This document shows positions 8,057-17,005 of a stretch of DNA of 35,207 nucleotides, piece by piece; within the stretch, counting starts at the first letter, position 1, and each line of letters opens with the position of its first letter. The DNA comes from Nostoc sp. PA-18-2419 (GTDB lineage Bacteria > Cyanobacteriota > Cyanobacteriia > Cyanobacteriales > Nostocaceae): assembly GCF_005869855.1 (NCBI RefSeq), contig NZ_SZNH01000014.1, forward strand, positions 127,042-162,248, in the 5' to 3' direction. A program made the position numbers and the translations under genes. The notes beneath the pieces were generated by a model, which did no database searches, had not been told where the DNA came from, and saw only the letters and a list, made by a program, of their open reading frames with translations.

Positions 8057-8965
8057 ATGGTCAACTTTGAAACTCAGTCAAAAGAAAATTCAATTCAGCT
8101 ATCCCACGCTGAAACTGATGCTTTACTTGCAGTAGTCAGTGAACAATTAAATTTAAATACTTTCAACCGTGATGACCAAAAAATCCTCAAGCAGATGATT
8201 GAGAGTATGGGAGATTCACGGGGCATGGTACGTTTGAGTTTTGCAGAGGCATTGGGTAAAGTTGGTAAGCCTGTAACTCCGTTGTTGATGGAAGCCGTGG
8301 CAAATCACCCAAACCCGGTTGTGCGGCGAGCTAGCACCAAAACTTTGACACTGATTGCTGACCCGATCGCAATTCCCACTTTGCTCGACGCCCTCTTAAA
8401 TGATGAAGATACAGTGGTCAAAGCCTCGTCAGTGGGAGCGTTGGCAAAGATTGGTGAGGCTGCTGTCCCAGCCTTGCTGAAAATCTTAGCCTCATCAGAA
8501 TATCCAGAAAGTGCCAAAGGATATGCAGTATGGGCGTTGGGATTTATTGGAGTACAGGCTAAGGAATATTTGTATCGAGAAATCAACTCTGACTCCCCAG
8601 AGGTTCGTGCGGCGGTGGTGGGAGCGATCGCTAAAATCGCTGAAGAACATAATGAGGCTGAGGCATTTCAAGTCTTAATTAATGCCCTGAGCGATCCATC
8701 CGCAATCGTGCGGTGCGAAGCAGCAGCAGCTTTAGGCAGTTTAGCTTATCAAGTAGCGATTCCCAACCTCGTTGAGTTATTGGATCATTCCGATTGTGAA
8801 ACTCGCAAAGCGGCTGCTTTGGCATTGATGAAAATTGGCGATGGCGTCGCTTTAGAACCTCTACAAACTGCATTGACCCAAGAACCGGAAGCAGGAGTTC
8901 AGGCGGTGATGCAGTTGGCAATTTCTCAAATTCAGAAACAGTTAGAGGAGGATGCTTGGGAATAG
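8057..8965 (+). CDS. cpeF: HEAT-repeat bilin lyase of the CpcE/F type, probable CpeF
   Basis: A 302-residue all-helical protein with at least six HEAT-like (PBS-lyase) repeats, for example GKVGKPVTPLLMEAV, GALAKIGEAAVPALLKIL and AAALGSLAYQVAIPNLVELL. This is the fold of E/F-type phycobilin lyases. In Fremyella, CpeF attaches the doubly linked phycoerythrobilin to Cys48/Cys59 of CpeB and needs the chaperone-like CpeZ. Here the length, the neighbouring cpeZ and cpeBA, and the presence of the double-link cysteines in CpeB all fit CpeF. MpeU/MpeV-like lyases are alternatives. The start is the ATG at 8057 with a poor ribosome binding site. A 63-bp element that also occurs downstream of cpeZ lies 37 nt after its stop. 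Confidence 0.7.
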   Translation: MVNFETQSKENSIQLSHAETDALLAVVSEQLNLNTFNRDDQKILKQMIESMGDSRGMVRLSFAEALGKVGKPVTPLLMEAVANHPNPVVRRASTKTLTLIADPIAIPTLLDALLNDEDTVVKASSVGALAKIGEAAVPALLKILASSEYPESAKGYAVWALGFIGVQAKEYLYREINSDSPEVRAAVVGAIAKIAEEHNEAEAFQVLINALSDPSAIVRCEAAAALGSLAYQVAIPNLVELLDHSDCETRKAAALALMKIGDGVALEPLQTALTQEPEAGVQAVMQLAISQIQKQLEEDAWE

Positions 8966-9001
8966 AAAGACAAGAATTTACTTGTTGACCTATACCGAAT
9001 A

Positions 9002-9064
9002 TCAGTAAACCGAAAAGTTTGGCGATCGCTAAAAAATAGTAGTGTATAATACTGTTTTTTTGAA
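9002..9064 (+). repeat. 63-bp element, copy A (inverted partner at 10980-11042)
   Basis: It matches the reverse complement of 10980-11042 at all but about four of 63 positions. It contains a HIP1 site and ends in seven T preceded by a weak stem (GTAT/ATAC). It sits 37 nt after the cpeF-like stop, in the orientation in which it could end that transcript. Confidence 0.85.
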
Positions 9065-9276
9065 AATGTAGAAGTGCTCATAGGGTTAAATAAATGATCA
9101 GATTAGCTTATAAAAAAGCCTAGAAATCAACTAAAATCAGCCGGACGGCAAACAAACTTTGCAAGCTACCCCATAGTTGCGGTCTACTGCTTGGCATAAA
9201 AATTCAAGCATTTGTTTAAGTACAAATAGATGAGAAAAAACTTGTCTAGTACTCCTTTTTAAACGGCTGACATAAT

Positions 9277-9316
9277 GCGGCGTTGCTGAATCCAAGCATG
9301 AATTATGCAACGCCGC
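9277..9316. repeat. Hairpin made of IS1-type terminal sequences
   Basis: A perfect 10-bp stem (GCGGCGTTGC / GCAACGCCGC) with a 20-nt loop. The words GGCGTTGCTGAAT and ATGAATTA also form the end of the IS1-family element at 34912, so this looks like two IS ends joined with the interior lost, or a very small MITE. A TTTC follows, so it could also help end transcription. Confidence 0.6.
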
Positions 9317-9394
9317 TTTCAAATTAGGTAAAATCGGATTTGAATAGAATCAAAAGCAACTGACAGACCCAGAATATTAAATCAGGGTAAACCG

Positions 9395-10858
9395 ATGCAG
9401 CAATCTATTGAGCAATGCATTAAGGGTGTCATCAATAATCTTCTGCCAGCAATAGCTCTGCAAGGAAAATTCGGTTCCCCAAAAAATTTGTATAGCAGAT
9501 TAACACGTTACCAAACACCAGGTATTAGTATTGCTGTTATTAATAATTTTGAAATCGAATGGGCGCGTGGATTTGGAGTATGCGAAGCTGGAACAACTCG
9601 TGAAGTCACGCCAGACACGTTGTTTCAAGCAGCCTCAATTAGTAAACCTGTATTCGCTTTAGCAGTTATGCGTCTTGTGCAGTCGGGGCTGCTAAATCTT
9701 GATGAGGATGTTAACAATTATCTGACCTCATGGCGTGTGCCTGCGATCGCTTCTTGGCAACCTCGGATAACGCTACGTCAGTTATTGAGTCATACTGCTG
9801 GCTTGACTGTACATGGCTTTCCTGGCTACCTCAATTCAGATCCATTACCAACTACAGTTCAAATTCTCAATGGTGAGCCTCCAGCTAATACCGATAAAGT
9901 CGAGGTCAATATCATTCCTGGTTTACATTATCGATATTCGGGTGGTGGCACGACAATTGCCCAACAGCTATTAGTTGATGTATTAGGTAAACCGTTTCCA
10001 GAAATCATGCGCGAATTGGTACTCGAACCGTTGGGTATGACCAATAGTACTTACCAGCAGCCGCTCCCGAATGATTGGTTAAAAAGGGCAGCAACCAGTC
10101 ATTCATTCTCTGGTGTTCCACTTGTAGGCAGGCCACACGTTTATCCTGAGATGGCGGCAGCCGGTTTGTGGACAACTCCATCAGATTTAGCCAAAGTCGG
10201 AGTCGAACTCTTGCGCGTATTGCACGGGTCACCTCCTACCATCTGGAGTAAACAGACACTAGAAGAAATGTTGCGTCCCCAACAGCCAGAGCAAACACAA
10301 GGAGCGAAGGAATCATTTGTAGGGTTAGGAAATGGATTATTTGTAGGATTGGGATTCTTCGCAGGTGGTGGAGTTGGCGATGGATTCTACTTTTTTCACA
10401 GTGGTAGAAATGAAGGATTTGTATCATTAATGCGTATTTACGCGCATATTGGAAAAGGTGCTATTGTTATGCTCAATTCACATGAAATCGATCTGATCCC
10501 AGAAGTAATGCGAGCAATCGCGCTTGAGTATAACTGGCCTGACGTGTTTGAGCAAGAAATACCAATCATCACCCTACCCCAAGTTGACCTCTACTCAGGG
10601 TTATACTTAACAAAATCTGGATTGCAGTTCAAAGTAATCAACCACCATGAAGATTTGTTCATACAATGTGGGCAGCAACCGCCATTACAGTTCTTCCCTA
10701 AATCAGAGCTAGAGTTCTTTGCTAAATCAGTGAATACAAGTATTTTCTTTGAAACGGATGACACAGGTAAAATTTCTGCAATGACGTTAAGTCAAACAGG
10801 TGTCATGAGTTTAAGACAACAAGCGGATCAACAGATTAGAGCAGAAAGACAGAAGTGA
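9395..10858 (+). CDS. Class-C beta-lactamase-fold serine hydrolase
   Basis: A 487-residue protein of the beta-lactamase/penicillin-binding-protein superfamily (esterase EstB and D-aminopeptidase relatives). The nucleophile motif is Ser81-I-S-Lys84, the second is Tyr181-S-G, and the third (KTG position) is His336-S-G in FFHSGRNEGF, a variant common in esterases and peptidases of this group. The catalytic domain spans about 35-380; the rest forms a beta-rich C-terminal (lipocalin-like) domain. I see no signal peptide, so a cytoplasmic role is likely. The ATG at 9395 has GGGTAA upstream. The gene lies between inverted copies of a 63-bp element and between two bilin-lyase genes, with which it shares no evident function. 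The substrate is unknown. Confidence 0.88.
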   Translation: MQQSIEQCIKGVINNLLPAIALQGKFGSPKNLYSRLTRYQTPGISIAVINNFEIEWARGFGVCEAGTTREVTPDTLFQAASISKPVFALAVMRLVQSGLLNLDEDVNNYLTSWRVPAIASWQPRITLRQLLSHTAGLTVHGFPGYLNSDPLPTTVQILNGEPPANTDKVEVNIIPGLHYRYSGGGTTIAQQLLVDVLGKPFPEIMRELVLEPLGMTNSTYQQPLPNDWLKRAATSHSFSGVPLVGRPHVYPEMAAAGLWTTPSDLAKVGVELLRVLHGSPPTIWSKQTLEEMLRPQQPEQTQGAKESFVGLGNGLFVGLGFFAGGGVGDGFYFFHSGRNEGFVSLMRIYAHIGKGAIVMLNSHEIDLIPEVMRAIALEYNWPDVFEQEIPIITLPQVDLYSGLYLTKSGLQFKVINHHEDLFIQCGQQPPLQFFPKSELEFFAKSVNTSIFFETDDTGKISAMTLSQTGVMSLRQQADQQIRAERQK

Positions 10859-10979
10859 AAAAGACAATATAGATGTAACAAGCGTAGCTTAACCAATCAC
10901 TACAAAATTGTTTGAGTAAAAGCACAGATCCTCAGCATTAGCTTGATGCTTTACCCACCTGCCAAACCATTACTTCGCA

Positions 10980-11042
10980 TTCAAAAAAACGGTATCGTAC
11001 ACTACTATTTTTTAGCGATCGCCAAACTTTTCGGTCTACTGA
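10980..11042 (-). repeat. 63-bp element, copy B (inverted partner of 9002-9064)
   Basis: This is the reverse-complement copy of the element at 9002-9064. It lies 49 nt past the cpeZ stop, with its T run at the far end in the direction of cpeZ transcription. Both copies therefore have the same placement relative to an E/F-type lyase gene. Confidence 0.85.
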
Positions 11043-11091
11043 AGGTAGTTACATTTAAAAGCAATCGCTGCGCCAACGCCAAGGGCGATCG

Positions 11092-11700
11092 CTACTTTTT
11101 GCTATATTTAATCACCTGCTCTAATCGAGGTAAGGCACTCACTGCTGACTCTTGAACATAGGAATCAACTGTTTCATCGTTAGTCAATGCTGTCAGCACT
11201 TCCACCCCTCGCGCATCACCCATTGAACCAAGTGCATTCACAATCGCCACAGCTACCGCAACATTATCTGTGGTTTTCAAAGCTTCAGTTAAAATTTCAA
11301 AGGCAGGAGAACCAATCTCACCCAGAGCCATCACAGATGCGATGTAGACAACACCATTTGGGTCATCGAGTGCGGTTTTTAATCCCTGTAAGCCCTCTTG
11401 GGGGAAGGGTATGTCTGAATGATTGGCGGCGACCTGTGCCAAGGCTTTAGCACAACTGCCTCGAATCGTGGCGTTATCACTATTAAGTAATGACTCTACC
11501 AGTGTCGGTACAGCATCTACACCAACGGCACCCAATGCCTTTACCGCCGCTCGACGATAGGTCACATCTTCATCATCCAAAATACTCATCAGTCGAGGAA
11601 TGGTATTTTCATCGCGGACTTCGGCTAGCTGCCACATAGCTCGTTCCCGCAGATTCGGGTTAGGGTGTTTCAACTGTTCAAATAAAGAATCTGTTGTCAT
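11092..11700 (-). CDS. cpeZ: CpeZ, HEAT-repeat chaperone-like lyase for phycoerythrin
   Basis: 202 residues, close to the 205 of Fremyella CpeZ. Five to six short HEAT repeats are visible (LRERAMWQLAEVRDE, YRRAAVKALGAVG, IRGSCAKALAQVA, YIASVMALGEIG, VAVAIVNALGSMG). CpeZ helps other lyases (CpeY on alpha-Cys82, CpeF on the doubly linked site of CpeB) by keeping PE subunits soluble. It lies downstream of cpeBA on the same strand, as in Fremyella, but there cpeY precedes cpeZ; here cpeY is absent from the interval. The ATG at 11700 has a weak ribosome binding site. Expression by read-through from cpeBA past the hairpin at 11792-11846 is likely. Confidence 0.82.
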   Translation of the reverse strand: MTTDSLFEQLKHPNPNLRERAMWQLAEVRDENTIPRLMSILDDEDVTYRRAAVKALGAVGVDAVPTLVESLLNSDNATIRGSCAKALAQVAANHSDIPFPQEGLQGLKTALDDPNGVVYIASVMALGEIGSPAFEILTEALKTTDNVAVAVAIVNALGSMGDARGVEVLTALTNDETVDSYVQESAVSALPRLEQVIKYSKK

Positions 11701-11791
11701 AAGAAAAAATTTCGTTCTGACTCCTGAATTCTGACGCTAAACTGTGCAGCGTCTCCAGCTTTGCTGCTAAATTCTTTTAATCACAACTGAA

Positions 11792-11846
11792 GGACTCTGG
11801 GTCAATCACTCAACCTAATCTAGGCAAAGCAATAGACCCAAAGTCC
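11792..11846 (-). terminator. Hairpin downstream of cpeBA
   Basis: On the minus strand GGACTTTGGGTC pairs with GACCCAGAGTCC (12 positions, one G-U), with an inner CCTA/TAGG stem in the 31-nt loop. It lies between the cpeA stop and cpeZ, without a T run. It may be a partial terminator or a 3'-end stabiliser that makes cpeBA mRNA more abundant than cpeZ mRNA. Confidence 0.7.
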
Positions 11847-11887
11847 CTAGTTTTAGAGTGCAACCGCTCGGCTAGTCAATCTGTGTA

Positions 11888-12388
<501 letters not shown>

Positions 12389-12461
12389 TTATACTCCAGA
12401 TGGGATTTGATCGGGTTTTGATTTCACTTTGTTTGGCTAAATAGCCATTAACTATGAGTTA

Positions 12462-13413
<952 letters not shown>

Positions 13414-13444
13414 TAAGACCTACGCAGTGCTTGCATAAGTCTTA
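13414..13444 (-). terminator. Intrinsic terminator of nblA
   Basis: An imperfect 13-bp stem (TAAGAC...GTCTTA outer part, TGC/GCA inner part) with a GTGCT-type loop, followed on the minus strand by AATTTTTTT. It lies 27 nt past the nblA stop and insulates nblA from cpeB. Confidence 0.75.
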
Positions 13445-13470
13445 AGGAAAAATCTTATTTTTTTAGTCGC

Positions 13471-13638
13471 TCAAGCTTGTTTGAGCAGATGTTTGACCAA
13501 ATTATCTTTCACCATCATCTGCCGTAAAACTTCTAATAAAAATTCTTGAGCTTCTTGTTGACTCAAATTCTTTACCTGGTCTTTTAAGTTTTGTAAACGA
13601 AATTGTTGCTCTAAGGTTAGTTCGATGGGGAAGTCCAT
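13471..13638 (-). CDS. nblA: NblA family phycobilisome degradation protein
   Basis: A 55-residue protein. It starts MDFPIELTLEQQF, the hallmark N-terminus of NblA (family pattern P-I-E-L-S/T-L-E-Q-Q-F), followed by the helical QVKNLSQQEAQEFLLEVLRQMMV segment and a charged C-terminal helix (VKHLLKQA). NblA dimers bind phycobilisome rods and bring them to the ClpC protease, mainly under nutrient starvation. The ATG at 13638 has GAGGAG 7 nt upstream. It lies just upstream of cpeBA on the same strand, an arrangement reported for nblAI in Tolypothrix/Fremyella. A perfect GTA-N8-TAC sequence lies 30 nt upstream of the start. Confidence 0.9.
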   Translation of the reverse strand: MDFPIELTLEQQFRLQNLKDQVKNLSQQEAQEFLLEVLRQMMVKDNLVKHLLKQA

Positions 13639-13958
13639 GATTCACTCCTCTACTTGACTGAATCGGAGGTATATTTTGTTACTTACACTGTAAAAGCGTA
13701 TGCGTAGCTTATGGTAAACGCTGCTTTATATTAGTATAGCACTGAGATATTAAAATGTCCATCTTGTCAAGTGATAAAAAACTGACATAATAAAATTTTA
13801 CAATTTGAAAAAGACATATTTGTCTGTTCCTTTTTCAGGAGTTTATTGAAGCCAAGCATTGATAGTTGTAATGTTTAGAATATTTATATACCAACGACAT
13901 TAAAAAGAAAAAACAAGCAAAACATCATCTGCAGGAGTCATAACTAGGAGTCAGAAGA
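13639..13958. other. Divergent nblA / cpeS upstream region
   Basis: It contains the nblA ribosome binding site and the NtcA-like site, a dispersed-repeat fragment around 13694-13723 (GCGTATGCGTAGCTTATGG), and AT-rich DNA. The cpeS ribosome binding site AGGAG is at about 13945. No further gene is seen. Confidence 0.4.
13669..13682 (-). promoter_or_regulatory. Candidate NtcA site upstream of nblA
   Basis: A perfect GTA-N8-TAC palindrome, the core NtcA recognition pattern. NtcA control of nblA genes is known in other cyanobacteria. The site is only 30 nt from the start codon, which is too close for a classical NtcA-activated promoter with its -10 box and start site in between, so it may act differently or be a chance match. 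Confidence 0.35.
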
Positions 13959-14555
13959 TTGATAGACGCAATGAAATTTTTTCAGCAAAGTGCTGGGAAG
14001 TGGCGATCGCAACGTGCAACTCACCACCTAGCCTTCAAGCGCTCAGAGACGGGAGAATCTGATATAGAAGTAGAAACTCTGGCTGCCGATCATCCAGAAA
14101 TCATTGAACTATGCCAGTATCATCAGATTGACCCTAGCCTCTCAGTAGGAGGGTCACGGGTGCGCTGGCTAGGCACAATGTCTTGGGATAGAGAGGATGA
14201 GGAAAATCATCAAGGGAAAACCATATTTGCGATCGTCCCTGATGCAGATAATCCAAGGCAAGGCAAATTACTTCGTGAAAGAGGTTACGCCGAAATTGTA
14301 CCCGTCGTTGGTCTGTTTCATCTGGATGATGAAGATGGATTAGTGTTGACAACCGAATACGAAACAATGAGTTCCATTGAACGATTTTGGTTCATCAGCC
14401 CAAACACGCGACTGCGAAGCAGTACAGTGAAACGGTTTGGTGGCTTCAGCACTGCATCGTTTTGCACAGAAACCCGGATTGAGAATTCTTTAGAACCTTC
14501 CACCACCGAAGAGGTGACTTCTAAACAACAGTTTTATTCTGTTTTAGGCTGGTGA
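13959..14555 (+). CDS. cpeS: CpeS, S-type phycoerythrobilin lyase
   Basis: 198 residues. The sequence matches CpeS closely (FFQQSAGKWRSQRATHHLAF, VGGSRVRWLGTMSWDRED, LLRERGYAEIVPVVG, TEYETMSSIERFWF, RLRSSTVKRFGGFSTASFC). S-type lyases are lipocalin-like barrels; CpeS attaches phycoerythrobilin to the Cys82-equivalent of CpeB (Cys83 here). I take the TTG at 13959 as start: AGGAG is 8 nt upstream and the IDAMKFF sequence lines up with the usual N-terminus. An ATG at 13971 is the alternative. The next gene begins directly after its stop. Confidence 0.92.
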   Translation: MIDAMKFFQQSAGKWRSQRATHHLAFKRSETGESDIEVETLAADHPEIIELCQYHQIDPSLSVGGSRVRWLGTMSWDREDEENHQGKTIFAIVPDADNPRQGKLLRERGYAEIVPVVGLFHLDDEDGLVLTTEYETMSSIERFWFISPNTRLRSSTVKRFGGFSTASFCTETRIENSLEPSTTEEVTSKQQFYSVLGW

Positions 14556-15110
14556 ATGATTCTCAAGCAGACTGATGCTTTTACTCGTGGGCAAGATTAT
14601 CTACATCTGGTAGGGGGATTTGCCCTAGAGCCAGGTATGGTGAATGTATTCGATAACTTACGCGATCGCATTGCCATTTGCACTTGGATCGGCGAAAACA
14701 TTAACACTGTTAATGCTCAAATCAACACTTATGTGGAAGCCTGTCACCAGTGCTTTCATCCCCAACAGCGTCGCCATATCCAAATTTTTGCAGTACCCAT
14801 CGCTCAGTCTTTCGGTATAGACGGTCTGTGCAACATTCTTATAAACCCAATCACCATTTTGGTAGATGTCGGTCGAGTTGCACCCAAAGACTGGTTCGGT
14901 ATCGTCGTTCATGAATATGCTCATGCCCATTTAAAAGACTTTGGTCATAATCAGCAGTTTGCTAGCATTCTGTCTCATCTGTGTTTAGGACTGGGATTAG
15001 AACCACCTCGTTGGGAAGCAGGAATGGAAGCAACTTTGCGTAGCTGGCCTTACTGTCAATCAACCATAGATCCTTTGGAATTTTGGATCGGAAATGGGAA
15101 TAGAAAATAG
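14556..15110 (+). CDS. Putative zinc metalloprotease-like protein coupled to cpeS
   Basis: 184 residues starting with the ATG right after the cpeS TGA, with no gap, so translation is coupled. Residues 119-131 carry a zincin-like motif: H119-E-x-x-H123 followed by GH131, with F135 close behind (HEYAHAHLKDFGHNQQF). This resembles the HExxH...GH arrangement of SprT-like and related gluzincins. No membrane helix is evident. I do not know a characterised homologue. Its position suggests a role in phycoerythrin maturation or quality control, but this is inference. A structural role of the motif without protease activity is possible. Confidence 0.8.
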   Translation: MILKQTDAFTRGQDYLHLVGGFALEPGMVNVFDNLRDRIAICTWIGENINTVNAQINTYVEACHQCFHPQQRRHIQIFAVPIAQSFGIDGLCNILINPITILVDVGRVAPKDWFGIVVHEYAHAHLKDFGHNQQFASILSHLCLGLGLEPPRWEAGMEATLRSWPYCQSTIDPLEFWIGNGNRK

Positions 15111-15733
15111 GGTATGGGGGATGGGGAAATGTGGGGATGGGGAACTAGGGGCCCCCACGAAGTGGGGAAGGTGAGGTAATGGGCAGATAAGGAGAATTCC
15201 TAACTGCTGTAGAGACGTGATTAATCGCGTCTGTACTCAACAGTCAATACTCCTAATGCCCCTATTCATTAATTAATTTTGCGAAATGTTAAAAAATATT
15301 GCTTCAGTTGAAAAAGGTGAAACAGAATCTTCTAATCTGAATTATGTGAACAAAAGCTTTTACTTAATATTTAGCTAAATCCGAAAGAACCCGAGAAGAT
15401 AAGAAAATTCATCATCTGCGGTAGGGCATTTTCTGAACTGGAAAGTGAGCTTCAGCATCTCCTGAGCAATAGCTGGGTTAGCTGAAAACCCTACGCCATA
15501 TTGCTTGCAGATAGTGTAGAGATGTCACTAATTATTGACTGGGAAGCCGCAGTGCCTTGCTGAGGCTAGCAGTGGGTTAAATCCAGCAGGCTAAACGCTG
15601 TTTTTCTGAATACTTAACTACTATTGGTTAAGTTTCGTAAAACTTTATCAGAATCTAAGGTTCTGATCCAACTACGTCCCTTAATATGTGATTTAAAGTT
15701 GTTAACTTTAATTAAGAACATGGAGGCTTTAGA
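15111..15733. other. Long leader/intergenic region before the rod-core linker gene
   Basis: 15115-15170 is a G-rich tandem repeat (GGGGATGGGG type) with a GGGGCCCCC palindrome. 15209-15236 is a near-perfect palindrome (GTAGAGACG...CGTCTGTAC) known as a dispersed Nostoc repeat type. From about 15415 the DNA can form long-range pairs, for example GTAGGG (15421-15426) with CCCTAC (15489-15494) and GCCT/AGGC at about 15554-15566, so a structured 5' leader is possible. No gene is seen. Confidence 0.45.
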
Positions 15734-16501
15734 GTGTCACTTCCTCTGTTAACATACGATCCTTCAAGTCAAAATCAGCGTGTAGCTGCATATGAAGTAC
15801 CGGGTGATGAACAGCCCAGAATTTTTTCTACAGACAATCTGCTTTCTCCATCAGATTTAGGTAATCTGATTGAAGCAGCATATCGTCAAATTTTATTTCA
15901 TGCGTTTGCTGCCGATCGCGAAACATTCCTAGAGTCCCAACTCCGTAATGGACAAATTACAGTACGGGACTTTATTCGTGGGTTGCTGCTTTCCAATACC
16001 TTTAGAAAAAGCTTCTACGACCTCAACAGCAACTATCGTTTTGTTGAGCAAGTAATCCAACGGGCTTTAGGACGTGACCCATACAACGAGCGAGAAAAAA
16101 TCGCTTGGTCGATTGTGGTCGCTACCAAGGGTATTAAAGGCTTCATTGATGAAGTCCTCAATACTGAAGAATATCTAAGTAGCTTTGGATACTCAACAGT
16201 ACCTTATCAACGGCGTCGAGTACTGCCATCTCGCGCTGAGGGTGAGTTGCCTTTCAACATCAAATCTCCGCGATACGAGGCTTACCACCGTGCCCAATTA
16301 GGCTTCCCCCAAATTATTTGGCAGGTAGAAATACGCAGATACACCCCACAAGACAAAAAGCCCAAGGCTGGCGATCCGTCTCAATTCTTGGGGATGGCAC
16401 AGGAAGTCAATGCAACTGGCAATATCCCACAAAGGATCTCGTCATACAACATCGATATCGAAAAGGATGTACCTTATCGACAACTGGCAGGAATCAAGTA
16501 A
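15734..16501 (+). CDS. cpcG: Phycobilisome rod-core linker, CpcG type
   Basis: 255 residues. The N-terminus [17 protein letters not shown] and [12 protein letters not shown] is diagnostic of CpcG rod-core linkers. The Pfam00427-type linker domain covers about residues 20-180 ([50 protein letters not shown]). The C-terminal 70 residues, ending [10 protein letters not shown], are the variable core-binding part. The linker attaches rods to the allophycocyanin core. The start is the GTG at 15734 with an excellent GGAGG 7 nt upstream. Its place in the phycoerythrin island, away from a cpc operon, suggests a linker used in PE-containing phycobilisomes. An N-terminal C-phycocyanin rod contact cannot be excluded. 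Confidence 0.92.
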   Translation: MSLPLLTYDPSSQNQRVAAYEVPGDEQPRIFSTDNLLSPSDLGNLIEAAYRQILFHAFAADRETFLESQLRNGQITVRDFIRGLLLSNTFRKSFYDLNSNYRFVEQVIQRALGRDPYNEREKIAWSIVVATKGIKGFIDEVLNTEEYLSSFGYSTVPYQRRRVLPSRAEGELPFNIKSPRYEAYHRAQLGFPQIIWQVEIRRYTPQDKKPKAGDPSQFLGMAQEVNATGNIPQRISSYNIDIEKDVPYRQLAGIK

Positions 16502-16547
16502 GGATTTGAAGTCAGTTGCTAGTTAGTACATAGTTTTGAGCATTTTG

Positions 16548-16633
16548 TAGCGTGCATCAGTCCTGGGTTTGGTAGTAGTTTCATCTAGGTATAACTAGTG
16601 AAGCAGATTCTAGCCCATGTCTGATGCACGCTA
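16548..16633 (+). terminator. Long hairpin downstream of cpcG
   Basis: A perfect 13-bp stem: TAGCGTGCATCAG (16548-16560) with CTGATGCACGCTA (16621-16633). Pairing can extend inward (GGG/CCC). It is 47 nt past the cpcG stop, followed by AATCGTTT. It may be a terminator or a dispersed hairpin repeat. Confidence 0.6.
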
Positions 16634-16749
16634 ATCGTTTATGGGCATGGGAAGTATGGGGAGAGCAGGAGAGCTTCAGGTGCAGAGGGGATGAATAATA
16701 ACTTCTCACGCCTCGGCAGAGTGTCTTCGGCTTTGCTCAATAGTCATTA

Positions 16750-16967
16750 GACCTCTTGCATAAATATTTTTTTGTCTCACGCAGAGGCGCAACCGAAAGT
16801 CTGAGCGCCGGCTTCCGAGGTAGACGCTTTGCGGTGAGGGGGTCGCGGTCTTGGCGGTTTCCGTCGATTGCGATCCCCCGAACCCGTAGGGCTTGCCGCA
16901 GGCATCAGAACTTTCCAAGACACAAACGCACAGAAGAGAACGCAAAGAAGGACTTTTGCAAGAGGTC
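16750..16967. mobile_element. 218-bp MITE with 11-bp terminal inverted repeats
   Basis: Perfect ends GACCTCTTGCA / TGCAAGAGGTC, flanked on both sides by CATTA, which could be a 5-bp target duplication (the flanks are also heptamer-repeat DNA, so this is not certain). The interior is GC-rich, has no open frame of substance, and includes at 16879-16905 a module related to a repeat found inside the gene at 33403-34836. Confidence 0.75.
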
Positions 16968-17005
16968 CATTAGTCATCAGTCAACACTCAGTATACCCCA
17001 TACCT

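Larger units (their letters stand above)
8966..9394. other. Intergenic region with repeat elements
   Basis: No convincing gene. It holds the 63-bp element 9002-9064 and the hairpin 9277-9316. The remainder (about 9070-9270) shows nothing I can name; a 61-codon open frame on the minus strand has no start signal or recognisable sequence. Confidence 0.5.
16502..17005. other. Repeat-rich intergenic region after cpcG
   Basis: It holds a strong hairpin (16548-16633) and a MITE (16750-16967), with G-rich and heptamer repeats between and around them. Open frames of 60-97 codons that cross the MITE are not genes. Confidence 0.7.

Noticed and set aside
9137-9322. 61-codon minus-strand open frame as a transposase remnant
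   Set aside because: Only the terminal hairpin resembles an IS; the translated sequence matches no transposase motif that I know.
10943-11155. 70-codon open frame on the plus strand
   Set aside because: It lies across the 63-bp repeat and the 3' end of cpeZ, with no coding signs of its own.
15540-15600. Possible cobalamin-type riboswitch (GGGAAGCCGCAGTGCC-like words) before cpcG
   Set aside because: The order of conserved blocks does not fit a B12 riboswitch, and the gene function gives no reason for one.
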